Below the pieces are notes generated by a model. The model was given only the letters and a program-made list of their open reading frames with translations. It was not told where the DNA came from and did not search any database. Source: Pseudomonas asiatica (GTDB lineage Bacteria; Pseudomonadota; Gammaproteobacteria; Pseudomonadales; Pseudomonadaceae). Taken from it: DNA of 64,000 nt. The position numbers were made by a program, and so were the translations under genes. Location: assembly GCF_009932335.1 (NCBI RefSeq), contig NZ_BLJF01000003.1:1021001-1085000 (forward strand), read 5' to 3'. Positions 14,588 through 24,540 of the stretch are shown here, piece by piece (position 1 is the stretch's first letter; every line of letters begins with the position of its first letter).

Positions 14588-14609
14588 AGCCCCTTTTCAG
14601 GGGCTTTTT
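14588..14609 (+). terminator. Terminator 1 between metY and rimP
   Basis: AGCCCC-TTTTCA-GGGGCT plus TTTT immediately after the tRNA. The first of two tandem terminators before rimP. Confidence 0.8.
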
Positions 14610-14656
14610 GCTAACCGAACAGTTTTCGGCGTCGTTGTCCAACGGCGCTTTCAGGG

Positions 14657-14676
14657 ATGGGCGCTTCGCCCATTTT
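14657..14676 (+). terminator. Terminator 2 between metY and rimP
   Basis: ATGGGCG-CTT-CGCCCAT followed by TTTTT, 32 nt before the rimP start. If rimP-nusA-infB is read from the metY promoter, transcription must pass both hairpins. Confidence 0.75.
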
Positions 14677-14707
14677 TTATTTGCACAGCATGCACGAGGG
14701 GGTTCAG

Positions 14708-15166
14708 GTGTCGAGCAAGCTAGAACAGTTGCAGGCCTTGTTGGCCCCGGTTGTCGAGGGTCTGGGCTATCAATGCTGGGGGATCGAATACGTTTCCCAG
14801 GGTAAGCATTCGGTACTGCGCATCTACATCGACAAGGAAGGCGGCATCCTGGTGGACGACTGCGAAGCGGTCAGCCGTCAGGCCAGCGCAATTCTCGATG
14901 TGGAAGATCCGATCAGCAGTGAATACACCCTCGAGGTGTCTTCTCCAGGCATGGATCGCCCACTGTTCACTCTGGAACAGTTTGCCTCGCATGCCGGCGA
15001 ACAAGTGAAGATCAAGCTGCGCTCACCCTTCGAGGGTCGTCGTAACTTCCAGGGCCTTCTCCGCGGTGTGGAGGAGCAGGATGTGGTGGTCCAGGTGGAC
15101 AATCAAGAATTCCTGTTGCCGATCGACTCGATCGACAAGGCCAATATTATTCCCAGTTTTGACTGA
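14708..15166 (+). CDS. rimP: Ribosome maturation factor RimP
   Basis: 152 aa; assists 30S subunit assembly. [20 protein letters not shown] opens the alpha-beta domain, with [18 protein letters not shown] as family signature and a C-terminal SH3-like domain. GTG start at 14708 preceded by GAGGGGG at 14696-14702; a longer reading would start inside terminator 2. First gene of the rimP-nusA-infB-rbfA-truB operon. Confidence 0.95.
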   Translation: MSSKLEQLQALLAPVVEGLGYQCWGIEYVSQGKHSVLRIYIDKEGGILVDDCEAVSRQASAILDVEDPISSEYTLEVSSPGMDRPLFTLEQFASHAGEQVKIKLRSPFEGRRNFQGLLRGVEEQDVVVQVDNQEFLLPIDSIDKANIIPSFD

Positions 15167-15225
15167 GACGTGCCGGGCCCGGCGGACTATCCGGGCCCAA
15201 TGGCTTGCGCAAGGCGAGGCGTACG

Positions 15226-16707
15226 ATGAGCAAAGAAGTACTGCTGGTTGTTGAATCGGTATCCAACGAAAAAGGTGTACCGCCCGGCGTCATTTTCGAA
15301 GCGCTGGAAGTGGCACTGGCCACTGCAACCAAAAAACGTTTTGAAGACGAAGTCGACCTGCGTGTGGAAATCAACCGCCACACCGGTAGCTACGAGACCT
15401 TCCGTCGCTGGACCGTGGTCGACGAAGCCGATCTTGATGATCCGGCGATCGAGACCTGGTTGAGCAAGATTCACGAAACCCACCCTGAAGCCAAGGTTGG
15501 TGACGTGATCGAAGAGAAGATCGAGTCCATCGAATTCGGTCGTATTGCCGCCCAGACCGCCAAGCAGGTCATCGTGCAGAAGGTCCGTGAGGCCGAGCGT
15601 GCCCAGGTGGTCGATGCCTACCGCGAGCGCGTTGGCGAGATCATCTCCGGTACCGTCAAAAAGGTTACCCGCGACAACGTCATCGTTGACCTGGGCAACA
15701 ACGCCGAGGCCCTGCTGGCCCGCGAAGACATCATTCCGCGCGAGACCTTCCGTGTTGGCGTGCGCCTGCGTGCGCTGCTCAAGGAAATTCGCACCGAGAA
15801 CCGTGGCCCACAGCTGATCCTGTCGCGCACCGCGCCACAGATGCTGATCGAGCTTTTCCGCATCGAAGTGCCGGAAATTGCCGAGGGCCTCATCGAAGTC
15901 ATGGCTGCATCCCGTGATCCGGGTTCGCGAGCCAAGATCGCCGTCCGCTCCAAGGACAAGCGCATCGACCCGCAAGGCGCCTGTATCGGCATGCGTGGTT
16001 CGCGCGTCCAGGCCGTATCCGGGGAGTTGGGTGGTGAGCGTGTGGATATCGTCCTGTGGGACGATAACCCGGCGCAGTTCGTCATCAACGCCATGTCGCC
16101 GGCTGAAGTCGCGGCGATCATCGTTGATGAAGATGCCCATGCCATGGACATCGCCGTTGCCGAGGACAACCTGGCCCAGGCCATTGGTCGTGGCGGTCAG
16201 AACGTTCGCCTGGCCAGTCAGCTGACCGGCTGGACCCTGAACGTGATGACCGAGAAGGACATCCAGGCCAAGCAGCAGGCCGAAACCGGTGACATCCTGC
16301 GCAATTTCATCGATGAACTGGAAGTCGACGAGGAGCTGGCCCAAGTGCTGGTCGACGAAGGCTTCACCAGCCTCGAAGAAATTGCCTACGTACCGTTGGA
16401 AGAAATGCTCAACATCGATGGCTTTGACGAAGATATCGTCAACGAGCTCCGCGCTCGAGCCAAGGACCGTTTGTTGACCAAGGCCATCGCTACCGAAGAA
16501 AAACTGGCAGACGCCCATCCGGCTGACGACCTGCTCTCCCTCGAGGGTATGGACAAGGACCTGGCGGCGGAACTGGCGGTGCGCGGCGTGGTTAACCGCG
16601 AAGACCTGGCCGAGCAGTCGATCGACGATCTGCTCGACATCGACGGCATCGACGAAGAGCGTGCCGGCAAGTTGATCATGGCCGCCCGAGCCCACTGGTT
16701 CGAGTAA
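15226..16707 (+). CDS. nusA: Transcription termination/antitermination factor NusA
   Basis: 493 aa. Binds RNA polymerase and RNA; modulates pausing, termination and rRNA antitermination. N-terminal RNAP-binding domain ([18 protein letters not shown]), S1 domain ([11 protein letters not shown]), two KH domains ([27 protein letters not shown]) and two C-terminal acidic repeats (residues ~370-493). ATG 15226; an upstream in-frame ATG seven codons earlier lacks a better site. The rRNA boxA at 63131 is a likely place of action for the Nus complex. Confidence 0.97.
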   Translation: MSKEVLLVVESVSNEKGVPPGVIFEALEVALATATKKRFEDEVDLRVEINRHTGSYETFRRWTVVDEADLDDPAIETWLSKIHETHPEAKVGDVIEEKIESIEFGRIAAQTAKQVIVQKVREAERAQVVDAYRERVGEIISGTVKKVTRDNVIVDLGNNAEALLAREDIIPRETFRVGVRLRALLKEIRTENRGPQLILSRTAPQMLIELFRIEVPEIAEGLIEVMAASRDPGSRAKIAVRSKDKRIDPQGACIGMRGSRVQAVSGELGGERVDIVLWDDNPAQFVINAMSPAEVAAIIVDEDAHAMDIAVAEDNLAQAIGRGGQNVRLASQLTGWTLNVMTEKDIQAKQQAETGDILRNFIDELEVDEELAQVLVDEGFTSLEEIAYVPLEEMLNIDGFDEDIVNELRARAKDRLLTKAIATEEKLADAHPADDLLSLEGMDKDLAAELAVRGVVNREDLAEQSIDDLLDIDGIDEERAGKLIMAARAHWFE

Positions 16708-16734
16708 TTAGGCGCGGCCTGAGGAGAGAAGTGC

Positions 16735-19275
16735 ATGACGCAAGTCACGGTGAAAGAACTGGCCCAAGAGGTCGAGGCACCGGTAGAGCGCCTGCTGCAG
16801 CAGATGCGTGAGGCAGGTCTGCCGCACACCGACGCCGGTCAGGTAGTGACCGACAATGAGAAGCAGACCTTGCTGACTCATTTGAAGAGCAGCCACAAGA
16901 GCAAGGCGGAAGAGCCGCGCAAGATTACCTTGCAGCGCAAAACCACCAGCACCCTGCGTGTCGCCGGTAGCAAGAGCATCAGCGTAGAAGTACGCAAGAA
17001 GAAAGTATTCGTGCAGCGCAGCCCGGAAGAAATCCAGGCTGAGCAGAAGCGTGAGCTGGAAGAGCGCCGCGCGGCTGAAAACGCCGCTCGCGACAAGGTC
17101 GAGGCCGAAGTTCGCCAGCGCAACGAAGAGCAGGCTCGCCGTCAGGCCGCCGAAACCGCTGCTGCAGCCCCTGCGCCTGCCGCCAAGCCAGAGGCGGCAC
17201 CTGCCGCTGCCCCGGCCCCGGTAGTTGCCGACGCCCCGGCGTCCGAAGACGCCGCAGCCCGTGCTGCCGAGCGCAAGAAGGACGAAGCCCGTCGCAACGA
17301 AGGCCGCACCCGTGACGAAGACCGTCGTGGTGGCGAGCGTCGTGGCGAGGCCCCGCGCGTGTCGATCAAGGTCAAGGTCAAGGAGAAGGAAAAGGCTCCG
17401 ACTCCTCGCGCCGCACCGCGCACCACCGATGAAGAGAGCGATGGCGTACGCCGTGGCCGCGGTGGCAAGAGCAAGCTGAAGAAGCGCAACCAGCACGGCT
17501 TCCAGAACCCGACCGGTCCAGTCATCCGTGACGTGACCATCGGCGAGACCATCACCGTCTCGGAACTGGCCCAACAGATGTCGGTCAAGGCCGCTGAAGT
17601 GGTCAAGTTCATGTTCAAGCTGGGTACCCCGGTCACCATCAACCAGGTGCTCGACCAGGAAACCGCTCAGCTGGTCGCCGAAGAACTGGGCCACAAAGTG
17701 ACCCTCGTCAGCGATACCGCCCTGGAAGACTCCCTGGCCGAATCGCTGAAGTTCGAAGGTGAAGTCGAATCGCGTGCGCCGGTCGTTACCGTCATGGGTC
17801 ACGTTGACCACGGTAAGACCTCGCTGCTCGACTACATCCGTCGTGCCAAGGTTGCCGCTGGCGAAGCCGGTGGTATTACCCAGCACATCGGTGCCTACCA
17901 CGTGGAAACCGACCGCGGCATGGTCACCTTCCTCGATACCCCAGGCCACGCTGCGTTCACCGCAATGCGTGCCCGTGGTGCCAAGGCTACCGACATCGTC
18001 ATCCTGGTGGTGGCAGCGGACGACGGCGTGATGCCGCAAACCCGCGAAGCCGTTCAGCATGCCAAGGCAGCTGGCGTTCCGCTGGTGGTTGCAGTGAACA
18101 AGATCGACAAGCCGGGTGCCGATATCGATCGCATCCGCAACGAGCTTGCTGTCGAAGGCGTGACCTCCGAGGACTGGGGTGGTGATACTCCGTTCGTCAA
18201 GGTTTCGGCCAAGATGGGTACCGGCGTCGACGAACTGCTCGAGGCTGTCCTGCTGCAGGCCGAGATCTTGGAACTGACCGCTACCCCGACCGCTCCAGGT
18301 CGTGGTGTGGTTGTCGAATCTCGCCTGGACAAGGGCCGTGGCCCGGTGGCGACCATCCTGGTTCAGGACGGTACCCTGCGTCAGGGCGACATGGTCCTGT
18401 GCGGTTCCAACTATGGCCGCGTGCGCGCCATGCTCGACGAGAACGGCAAGCCTGTGAAGGAAGCCGGCCCGTCGATCCCGGTCGAAATCCTCGGCCTTGA
18501 CGGTACCCCGGAAGCCGGTGACGAGCTGTCCGTGGTTGCCGACGAGAAGAAGGCTCGTGAAGTTGCCCTGTTCCGTCAAGGCAAGTACCGCGAGGTCAAG
18601 CTGGCCCGTGCTCACGCTGGCAAGCTGGAAAACATCTTCGAGACCATGGGTCAGGAAGAGAAGAAGACCCTCAACATCGTCCTCAAGACCGACGTGCGTG
18701 GTTCCCTGGAAGCACTGCAGGGTTCGCTGTCGGGCCTGGGCAACGACGAAGTTCAGGTGCGCGTGATCGGTGGCGGCGTCGGTGGTATCACCGAAAGCGA
18801 CGCCAACCTGGCGCTGGCTTCGAATGCAGTACTGTTCGGCTTCAACGTGCGTGCCGACGCCGGCGCGCGCAAGATCGTCGAGCAGGAAGGTCTGGATATG
18901 CGTTACTACAACGTGATCTACGACATCATCGAAGACGTCAAGAAGGCCCTGACCGGCATGCTCGGCAGCGATGTTCGCGAGAACATCCTGGGTGTCGCCG
19001 AAGTACGTGACGTGTTCCGTTCGCCGAAGTTCGGCGCCATCGCTGGCTGTATGGTCATCGAGGGTACCGTGTACCGCAACCGTCCGATCCGCGTACTGCG
19101 CGAAGACGTTGTGATCTTCGAAGGCGAACTGGAGTCGCTGCGTCGCTTCAAGGACGACGCCTCCGAAGTGCGTAACGGCATGGAGTGCGGTATTGGCGTG
19201 AAGAGCTACAACGACGTCAAGGTCGGCGACAAGATCGAAGTCTTCGAGAAAGTCCAGGTTGCTCGTACCCTTTAA
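16735..19275 (+). CDS. infB: Translation initiation factor IF-2
   Basis: 846 aa GTPase that recruits fMet-tRNA to the 30S subunit. N-terminal IF2N domain, a long charged Ala/Glu/Arg-rich linker (residues ~100-240), a second IF2N domain, then the GTPase: G1 [10 protein letters not shown]3 DTPGHAAF, G4 NKID; domains II-IV follow with fMet-tRNA binding at the C-terminus. 27 nt after nusA. Shorter isoforms from internal starts are known for IF-2 in enterics; not assessed here. Confidence 0.97.
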   Translation: MTQVTVKELAQEVEAPVERLLQQMREAGLPHTDAGQVVTDNEKQTLLTHLKSSHKSKAEEPRKITLQRKTTSTLRVAGSKSISVEVRKKKVFVQRSPEEIQAEQKRELEERRAAENAARDKVEAEVRQRNEEQARRQAAETAAAAPAPAAKPEAAPAAAPAPVVADAPASEDAAARAAERKKDEARRNEGRTRDEDRRGGERRGEAPRVSIKVKVKEKEKAPTPRAAPRTTDEESDGVRRGRGGKSKLKKRNQHGFQNPTGPVIRDVTIGETITVSELAQQMSVKAAEVVKFMFKLGTPVTINQVLDQETAQLVAEELGHKVTLVSDTALEDSLAESLKFEGEVESRAPVVTVMGHVDHGKTSLLDYIRRAKVAAGEAGGITQHIGAYHVETDRGMVTFLDTPGHAAFTAMRARGAKATDIVILVVAADDGVMPQTREAVQHAKAAGVPLVVAVNKIDKPGADIDRIRNELAVEGVTSEDWGGDTPFVKVSAKMGTGVDELLEAVLLQAEILELTATPTAPGRGVVVESRLDKGRGPVATILVQDGTLRQGDMVLCGSNYGRVRAMLDENGKPVKEAGPSIPVEILGLDGTPEAGDELSVVADEKKAREVALFRQGKYREVKLARAHAGKLENIFETMGQEEKKTLNIVLKTDVRGSLEALQGSLSGLGNDEVQVRVIGGGVGGITESDANLALASNAVLFGFNVRADAGARKIVEQEGLDMRYYNVIYDIIEDVKKALTGMLGSDVRENILGVAEVRDVFRSPKFGAIAGCMVIEGTVYRNRPIRVLREDVVIFEGELESLRRFKDDASEVRNGMECGIGVKSYNDVKVGDKIEVFEKVQVARTL

Positions 19276-19332
19276 GGGTGAGCAGGGCGCCAGCCCCCGC
19301 CGCAGGGCGGTGGGCAGTGCCTCAGTAGGTAG

Positions 19333-19362
19333 CGCCCGGTCAGGCTTCAGCCTGACCGGGCG
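19333..19362 (+). terminator. Stem-loop between infB and rbfA
   Basis: CGCCCGGTCAGGC-TTCA-GCCTGACCGGGCG, a perfect 13-bp stem with a tetraloop followed by TTT. It lies in a 116-nt gap inside the operon; it may attenuate or give an mRNA processing site. Confidence 0.6.
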
Positions 19363-19391
19363 TTTGCCGCTTTAAGTTACAGGTAGCAAGA

Positions 19392-19790
19392 ATGGCAAAA
19401 GAATATAGCCGTACCCAACGCATCGGCGACCAGATGCAGCGCGAGCTGTCGGAGCTGATCCGCCGTGAAGTCAAAGACCCGCGCGTCGGCCTGGTGACCA
19501 TCACGGCCGTCGATGTCAGCCGTGATCTTGGCCACGCCAAGGTGTTCATCACCGTGATGGGCCAGGACGGCGCCGACGCCGTACCGCAGACCCTCAAGGC
19601 CCTGACCAGCGCCGCGAGCTTCCTGCGCCTGCACCTGGGCCGTGTGATGCAACTGCGCAGCGTGCCGCAACTGCATTTCCACTTCGACGAAAGCGTCAGC
19701 CGTGGTGCCCACCTGTCGGCACTGATCGAGCGCGCGGTCGCCGAAGACCGTCTGCACAAGGATGGCGACAAGCTGGACGCCGAGGAGTAA
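19392..19790 (+). CDS. rbfA: 30S ribosome-binding factor RbfA
   Basis: 132-aa KH-like cold-shock factor acting on the 5' end of 16S rRNA during 30S maturation. Family signature [17 protein letters not shown] at the N-terminus and [15 protein letters not shown] near residue 95. Followed 3 nt later by truB, the universal rbfA-truB pairing. Confidence 0.96.
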   Translation: MAKEYSRTQRIGDQMQRELSELIRREVKDPRVGLVTITAVDVSRDLGHAKVFITVMGQDGADAVPQTLKALTSAASFLRLHLGRVMQLRSVPQLHFHFDESVSRGAHLSALIERAVAEDRLHKDGDKLDAEE

Positions 19791-19793
19791 GCG

Positions 19794-20711
19794 GTGGCCC
19801 AGGTCAAACGTATCCGCCGCAACGTCAGCGGCATCATCCTGCTCGACAAGCCGCTGGGCTTCACCTCCAACGCCGCCCTGCAAAAGGTGCGCTGGCTGCT
19901 CAATGCGGAAAAGGCCGGGCACACCGGCAGCCTCGATCCGCTGGCAACCGGCGTGCTGCCGCTGTGCTTTGGCGAAGCGACCAAGTTTTCGCAGTACCTG
20001 CTCGATTCCGACAAGGGCTACGAAACGGTCATGCAGATGGGGCAGACTACCAACACCGGCGATGCCGAAGGTGAAGTGCTGCAGACCCGTGAGGTGACCG
20101 TTGGTCGCGCCGACATCGAGGCCCTGCTGCCGCGTTTTCGTGGCCAGATCAGCCAGATACCGCCGATGTACTCGGCGCTCAAGCGTGATGGCCAGCCGCT
20201 TTACAAGCTGGCACGTGCAGGAGAGGTAGTGGAGCGCGAGGCGCGTTCTGTTACAATTGGCCGCTTGGAGTTGCTCGAGTGCGAAGGCACCCGTGCACGG
20301 CTGAGCGTAGGATGCAGCAAAGGCACCTATATCCGCACCCTGGTGGAGGATATCGGTGAGGCCCTTGGCTGCGGCGCCTATGTCGCCGAGCTGCGCAGGA
20401 CCCAGGCCGGGCCTTTCGCGCTGGCACAGACGGTCACCCTCGAGGAACTCGAACAGGCCCACGCCGAAGGTGGCAACGAAGCGCTCGACCGCTTCCTGAT
20501 GCCTTCGGACAGCGGCCTGCAGGACTGGCCACTGGTGTGCCTGTCCGAGCACAGTGCGTTTTACTGGCTGCATGGGCAGGCGGTACGCGCGCCGGACGCG
20601 CCGCAATTTGGCATGGTCCGGGTACAGGATCACAACGCGCGCTTCATCGGTATCGGTGAAGTGAGCGAAGACGGGCGCATTGCGCCGCGTCGACTGATTC
20701 GGTCGGAATGA
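19794..20711 (+). CDS. truB: tRNA pseudouridine(55) synthase
   Basis: 305 aa. Makes pseudouridine-55 in the T-loop of tRNAs. Catalytic Asp in [14 protein letters not shown] (near residue 48), further motifs GYETVMQMG and [14 protein letters not shown]-terminal PUA-like domain. GTG start, 3 nt after rbfA. rpsO follows after 147 nt with its own leader. Confidence 0.96.
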   Translation: MAQVKRIRRNVSGIILLDKPLGFTSNAALQKVRWLLNAEKAGHTGSLDPLATGVLPLCFGEATKFSQYLLDSDKGYETVMQMGQTTNTGDAEGEVLQTREVTVGRADIEALLPRFRGQISQIPPMYSALKRDGQPLYKLARAGEVVEREARSVTIGRLELLECEGTRARLSVGCSKGTYIRTLVEDIGEALGCGAYVAELRRTQAGPFALAQTVTLEELEQAHAEGGNEALDRFLMPSDSGLQDWPLVCLSEHSAFYWLHGQAVRAPDAPQFGMVRVQDHNARFIGIGEVSEDGRIAPRRLIRSE

Positions 20712-20753
20712 CCGAAACCGCGGGGTCGGGCAATTGCCAGGCCCCACGGCACC

Positions 20754-20790
20754 AAGGGTGGCTGTCAGTAGGCACGGTCACACCTTTTTT
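20754..20790 (+). terminator. Weak terminator-like element after truB
   Basis: An imperfect stem (GTGGC ... GTCAC within 20758-20781) is followed by CC and TTTTTT. It may separate truB from rpsO, but pairing is imperfect. Confidence 0.35.
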
Positions 20791-20797
20791 ATTAATA

Positions 20798-20840
20798 CAG
20801 GGATTTGTCCCTGGCCTATTGGACCCCGCATGCGGGATCC
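20798..20840 (+). promoter_or_regulatory. Structured leader of rpsO
   Basis: Two adjacent structures just before the ribosome binding site: CAGGGA-TTTG-TCCCTG (20798-20813) and the near-palindrome GGACCCCGCATGCGGGATCC (20821-20840). E. coli S15 represses its own translation through an mRNA structure at this place; an equivalent role here is inference. Confidence 0.4.
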
Positions 20841-20858
20841 GTTATCAGGAGAAGCCAA

Positions 20859-21128
20859 ATGGCCCTCAGCGTTGAAGAAAAAGCTCAGATCGTTGCCGAA
20901 TACCAGCAAGCCGCCGGCGATACCGGTAGCCCGGAAGTGCAGGTTGCTCTGCTGACCGCCAACATCAACAAGCTGCAAGGCCACTTCAAGGCCAACGACA
21001 AAGACCACCACTCCCGTCGTGGTCTGATCCGTATGGTCAACCAGCGTCGTAAGCTGCTGGACTACCTGAAGGGCAAAGACACCACTCGTTACAGCGCCCT
21101 GATCGGTCGCCTGGGTCTGCGTCGCTAA
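20859..21128 (+). CDS. rpsO: 30S ribosomal protein S15
   Basis: 89 aa, primary 16S rRNA-binding protein of the central domain. Conserved [19 protein letters not shown] and HHSRRGL are visible. ATG 20859 follows AGGAGAAG; an in-frame GTG-type extension from 20805 would translate the leader and is rejected. Linked to pnp as in most proteobacteria. Confidence 0.97.
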   Translation: MALSVEEKAQIVAEYQQAAGDTGSPEVQVALLTANINKLQGHFKANDKDHHSRRGLIRMVNQRRKLLDYLKGKDTTRYSALIGRLGLRR

Positions 21129-21152
21129 TAGCGGCTTGGCCAGTGGTGTGCA

Positions 21153-21208
21153 TGGCGTGTCGCAGGCTTCGGCAGGGCTGTTTTGCAGTGCTGCCGTTGG
21201 ACACGCCA
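21153..21208 (+). promoter_or_regulatory. Long stem-loop 1 in the rpsO-pnp intergenic region
   Basis: Outer arms TGGCGTGTC / GACACGCCA pair perfectly (9 bp), with inner CGGCAG / CTGCCG. No T-run follows, so it looks like a double-stranded processing or stability element rather than a terminator. Confidence 0.55.
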
Positions 21209-21228
21209 CGCGTATCTCCGAGGTTGGC

Positions 21229-21270
21229 AGCCTGGCAATGCTGAGCGGATTTTCCGCTTGGTGCCAGGCT
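21229..21270 (+). promoter_or_regulatory. Long stem-loop 2 in the pnp leader
   Basis: AGCCTGGCA / TGCCAGGCT outer stem with inner GCGGA-TTT-TCCGC. In E. coli, RNase III cuts a large stem in the pnp leader and PNPase then autoregulates; the equivalent role here is inferred from position and shape. Confidence 0.55.
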
Positions 21271-21378
21271 CCCAGCCTCGTGTTGTATCTGGACGGTCAA
21301 TGGGGCCGATTCCCCGTTCTGCCCAAGAATTCGCAAGAAACCAGTTCCCCCAGAGCCACTGAAAAAAGGTAGGAAACC

Positions 21379-23484
21379 GTGAACCCGGTAATCAAGACAT
21401 TCCAGTTCGGTCAGTCGACCGTTACTCTCGAAACGGGCCGTATTGCCCGTCAGGCAACCGGCGCCGTGCTGGTTACCGTCGACAACGACGTCACCGTGCT
21501 GGTGACCGTGGTCGGTGCCAAACAGGCCGATCCAGGCAAGGGCTTCTTCCCGCTGTCGGTCCACTACCAGGAAAAGACCTACGCCGCCGGCAAGATCCCG
21601 GGTGGCTTCTTCAAGCGTGAAGGCCGTCCTTCCGAGAAAGAGACCCTGACCTCGCGCCTGATCGACCGTCCGATCCGTCCGCTGTTCCCGGAAGGCTTCA
21701 TGAACGAAGTGCAGGTTGTCTGCACCGTGGTTTCCACCAGCAAGAAGACCGACCCGGACATCGCTGCGATGATCGGTACCTCGGCCGCCCTGGCCATCTC
21801 CGGCATTCCGTTCGAAGGCCCGATCGGCGCCGCTCGCGTTGCCTTCCACGAAAGCACCGGCTACCTGCTGAACCCGACCTACGAGCAACTGGCTGCCTCG
21901 AGCCTGGACATGGTCGTTGCCGGTACCGAATCGGCTGTACTGATGGTTGAGTCGGAAGCCAAAGAGCTGACCGAAGACCAGATGCTGGGCGCCGTGCTGT
22001 TCGCCCACGACGAATTCCAGGCCGTGATCCAGGCCGTCAAGGAACTGGCTGCCGAAGCCGGCAAGCCGACCTGGGACTGGCAGCCAGCCCCGGCCAACGT
22101 CGAGCTGATGAACCTGGTACGCGCCGAGTTCGGCGAAGCCGTTTCGCAGGCCTACACCATCATTCAGAAGGCTGACCGCTACAACCGCCTGGGCCAGCTG
22201 CGCGACGAGGCTGTTGCCCGTCTGAGCAACGAAGAGACCGGCCCGTCCGCCAGCGCCATCAAGGAAATCTTCGGCGAGCTGGAATACCGCACCGTCCGTG
22301 AGAACATCGTCAACGGCAAACCGCGTATCGACGGTCGTGACACCCGCACCGTGCGCCCGCTGAACATCGAAGTCGGCGTATTGCCGAAGACTCACGGTTC
22401 GGCGCTGTTCACCCGTGGCGAAACCCAGGCCCTGGTCGTTGCGACCCTGGGTACTGCCCGTGACGCCCAGCTGCTGGACACCCTGGAAGGCGAGAAAAAA
22501 GACCCGTTCATGCTGCACTACAACTTCCCGCCATTCTCGGTGGGTGAGTGCGGCCGCATGGGCGGCGCTGGCCGTCGTGAAATCGGCCACGGCCGTCTGG
22601 CCCGTCGTGGCGTGCAGGCCATGCTGCCGAGCGACAGCGAGTTCCCGTACACCATCCGCGTGGTATCGGAAATCACCGAATCCAACGGTTCCAGCTCCAT
22701 GGCTTCGGTCTGTGGTGCTTCCCTGGCCCTGATGGACGCTGGTGTACCGATGAAGGCACCGGTTGCCGGTATCGCCATGGGCCTGGTCAAGGAAGGTGAC
22801 AAGTTCGCCGTCCTGACCGACATCCTGGGTGACGAAGACCACCTGGGCGACATGGACTTCAAGGTAGCCGGTACCGCCAAGGGTGTTACCGCGCTGCAGA
22901 TGGACATCAAGATCAACGGTATCACCGAAGAGATCATGGAGATCGCCCTGGGCCAGGCCCTGGAAGCGCGCCTGAATATCCTCGGCCAGATGAACCAGAT
23001 CATCGCCCAGTCGCGTAGCGAGCTGTCGGCCAACGCCCCGACCATGATCGCGATGAAGATCGACACCGACAAGATCCGTGACGTCATCGGTAAAGGCGGC
23101 GCCACCATTCGCGCCATCTGCGAAGAGACCAAGGCTTCGATCGACATCGAAGACGATGGCTCGATCAAGATCTTCGGCGAAACCAAGGAAGCGGCAGATG
23201 CTGCCAAGCAACGCATCCTGGGCATTACCGCCGAAGCCGAGATTGGCAAGATCTACGTCGGCAAGGTCGAGCGCATCGTCGACTTCGGTGCGTTCGTAAA
23301 CATCCTGCCTGGCAAGGACGGCCTGGTGCACATCTCCATGCTGAGCGATGCTCGCGTCGAGAAAGTCACCGACATCCTGAAAGAAGGCCAGGAAGTCGAA
23401 GTACTGGTACTGGACGTGGACAACCGCGGCCGTATCAAGCTGTCGATCAAAGACGTTGCCGCGGCCAAGGCCTCGGGCGTCTGA
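21379..23484 (+). CDS. pnp: Polyribonucleotide nucleotidyltransferase (PNPase)
   Basis: 701 aa. Phosphorolytic 3'-5' exoribonuclease and degradosome component. Two RNase PH-like domains (residues ~1-230 and ~310-545) around a helical domain, then KH ([17 protein letters not shown]) and S1 ([18 protein letters not shown]) RNA-binding domains. GTG start with a GGTAGGAAA site. The 250-nt leader carries two strong stem-loops. Confidence 0.97.
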   Translation: MNPVIKTFQFGQSTVTLETGRIARQATGAVLVTVDNDVTVLVTVVGAKQADPGKGFFPLSVHYQEKTYAAGKIPGGFFKREGRPSEKETLTSRLIDRPIRPLFPEGFMNEVQVVCTVVSTSKKTDPDIAAMIGTSAALAISGIPFEGPIGAARVAFHESTGYLLNPTYEQLAASSLDMVVAGTESAVLMVESEAKELTEDQMLGAVLFAHDEFQAVIQAVKELAAEAGKPTWDWQPAPANVELMNLVRAEFGEAVSQAYTIIQKADRYNRLGQLRDEAVARLSNEETGPSASAIKEIFGELEYRTVRENIVNGKPRIDGRDTRTVRPLNIEVGVLPKTHGSALFTRGETQALVVATLGTARDAQLLDTLEGEKKDPFMLHYNFPPFSVGECGRMGGAGRREIGHGRLARRGVQAMLPSDSEFPYTIRVVSEITESNGSSSMASVCGASLALMDAGVPMKAPVAGIAMGLVKEGDKFAVLTDILGDEDHLGDMDFKVAGTAKGVTALQMDIKINGITEEIMEIALGQALEARLNILGQMNQIIAQSRSELSANAPTMIAMKIDTDKIRDVIGKGGATIRAICEETKASIDIEDDGSIKIFGETKEAADAAKQRILGITAEAEIGKIYVGKVERIVDFGAFVNILPGKDGLVHISMLSDARVEKVTDILKEGQEVEVLVLDVDNRGRIKLSIKDVAAAKASGV

Positions 23485-23505
23485 TGATTGCCTCGTAGTA
23501 GAAAG

Positions 23506-23531
23506 AAAGGCCCCGCAAGGGGCCTTTTTTT
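23506..23531 (+). terminator. Intrinsic terminator after pnp
   Basis: AAAGGCCCC-GCAA-GGGGCCTTTTTTT, 22 nt after the pnp stop. Confidence 0.92.
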
Positions 23532-23666
23532 ATGGCTGTACGGAACCTTTTGCGGACTTGCATCTTGCAAGCAGTTTTATCGTGCGGATTGCAGAATGCA
23601 CGACATCGGCCAAATCTAAATTTGGCTAACTTGTTGATTTAAAAGGAAACAAGCGAGACGGAAAAG

Positions 23667-23683
23667 CTGGCACAGCGCATGCA
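23667..23683 (+). promoter_or_regulatory. Candidate sigma54 (-24/-12) promoter for the BON-domain gene
   Basis: CTGGCACAGCGCATGCA has the invariant GG-N10-GC spacing, a full TGGCAC -24 box and ATGCA instead of TTGCA at -12. It lies about 65 nt upstream of the start codon. By-eye match only; no enhancer-binding site was identified. Confidence 0.4.
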
Positions 23684-23748
23684 GCTACCTCCATATCTGA
23701 CGCCAGGACATACGGCGCAGACCTTTCGAAAAAACAGGAGTGACTCAC

Positions 23749-24099
23749 ATGAAGAAGTTCGCCATTGCTGCCGCTACTGCTACCGCCCTGACCCTGACCA
23801 TGGCTAACGGCGCATTCGCTGCGGAGCCAACCCAGGCTCCAGTCATGTTGGCTGCCAACACCGTGGATAACGCCAAGCAGGAAGGTTCCGACACCTGGAT
23901 CACTACCAAGGTGAAAGCGGACCTGCTGACTGAAAAAGGTATTCCAGGCAGCGACATCAAAGTCGAGACCAGCCAAGGCGTCGTCTCGCTGTCGTCTGAC
24001 GTGGCGATCACTCAATCCCAGAAAGAAGAAGCAGTACGCATCACCAAGAACATCAAAGGCGTGAAAAGCGTTATGTCTGACGGCCTGAAAGCCGAATAA
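23749..24099 (+). CDS. Periplasmic BON-domain protein (OsmY-like)
   Basis: 116 aa. Signal peptide MKKFAIAAATATALTLTM... with a likely cut after GAFA (AFA|AEP), then one BON domain (residues ~48-116: DTWITTKVKADLLTEKGIPG, VSLSSDVAI, VKSVMSDG). BON domains bind membranes or phospholipid surfaces; relatives such as OsmY respond to envelope or osmotic stress. ATG 23749 has AGGAG at 8-nt spacing. Monocistronic, between two terminators. Confidence 0.85.
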   Translation: MKKFAIAAATATALTLTMANGAFAAEPTQAPVMLAANTVDNAKQEGSDTWITTKVKADLLTEKGIPGSDIKVETSQGVVSLSSDVAITQSQKEEAVRITKNIKGVKSVMSDGLKAE

Positions 24100-24142
24100 G
24101 GAATGTCCCGTCGGCCAAACGGATTTGGCCACCTTCGCTCCG

Positions 24143-24169
24143 AGCCCCGGCTATTTGCCGGGGCTTTTC
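24143..24169 (+). terminator. Intrinsic terminator after the BON-domain gene
   Basis: AGCCCCGGC-TATTT-GCCGGGGCT followed by TTT. It also sits just past the stop of the convergent ABM gene. Confidence 0.88.
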
Positions 24170-24177
24170 ATTGGCGG

Positions 24178-24480
24178 CTAGTACACCGGGTTACGCGCGA
24201 TCACATCGCTCTCGAAGCATTCTTGCTCGACGATCAGCGGCTCGACCAATGGCCGGCTATCGCGAAAGTGCGCGGTTTGGGTATGCGCTTCATAGGCTGC
24301 ATCGTCGCGGTAGATCTCGTAGAGGTAGATCAACTCCGGGTCGACCCGGTCTTGCGACACATCGAATGCCAGGCAACCAGGTTCAGTGGCGACTGAGGCT
24401 GCGGCATTGACCTTGATCGCATTGAGAAAATCCTCTGCGCAACCGGGCTTCACTCGGGTCTTGATGAACAGGCTATACAC
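24178..24480 (-). CDS. Antibiotic biosynthesis monooxygenase (ABM) family protein
   Basis: 100 aa, a single ABM/dimeric alpha-beta barrel domain (MYSLFIKTRVKPGCAEDFLN..., VSQDRVDPELIYLYEIYRDDAAYEAH, and the family His in TAHF). Relatives include quinol monooxygenases and LsrG-type isomerases; substrate unknown here. GTG start at 24480 with GGAGAG upstream. Divergent from a VOC-family gene 60 nt away, with a perfect 10-bp palindrome between them, which suggests joint regulation and a small catabolic or detoxification role. Confidence 0.82.
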   Translation of the reverse strand: MYSLFIKTRVKPGCAEDFLNAIKVNAAASVATEPGCLAFDVSQDRVDPELIYLYEIYRDDAAYEAHTQTAHFRDSRPLVEPLIVEQECFESDVIARNPVY

Positions 24481-24514
24481 AAGGCTCTCCTTTTGTTTTA
24501 AATTCTACTGTAAA

Positions 24515-24524
24515 TTGTATACAA
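24515..24524. promoter_or_regulatory. Palindromic operator between the ABM and VOC genes
   Basis: TTGTATACAA, a perfect 10-bp palindrome (with near-symmetric A/T flanks) centred between the two divergent starts. The form resembles operators of GntR/FCD-type repressors. No regulator gene is adjacent. Confidence 0.55.
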
Positions 24525-24540
24525 AAATGGAGCTTCGCCA

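Noticed and set aside
21136..21372. 78-codon open frame between rpsO and pnp
   Set aside because: It runs through the two long stem-loops, lacks a ribosome site and shows no protein family features.
21037..23331. Antisense open frame of 764 codons opposite pnp
   Set aside because: Shadow frame; spans the pnp leader stems and has no recognisable domain.
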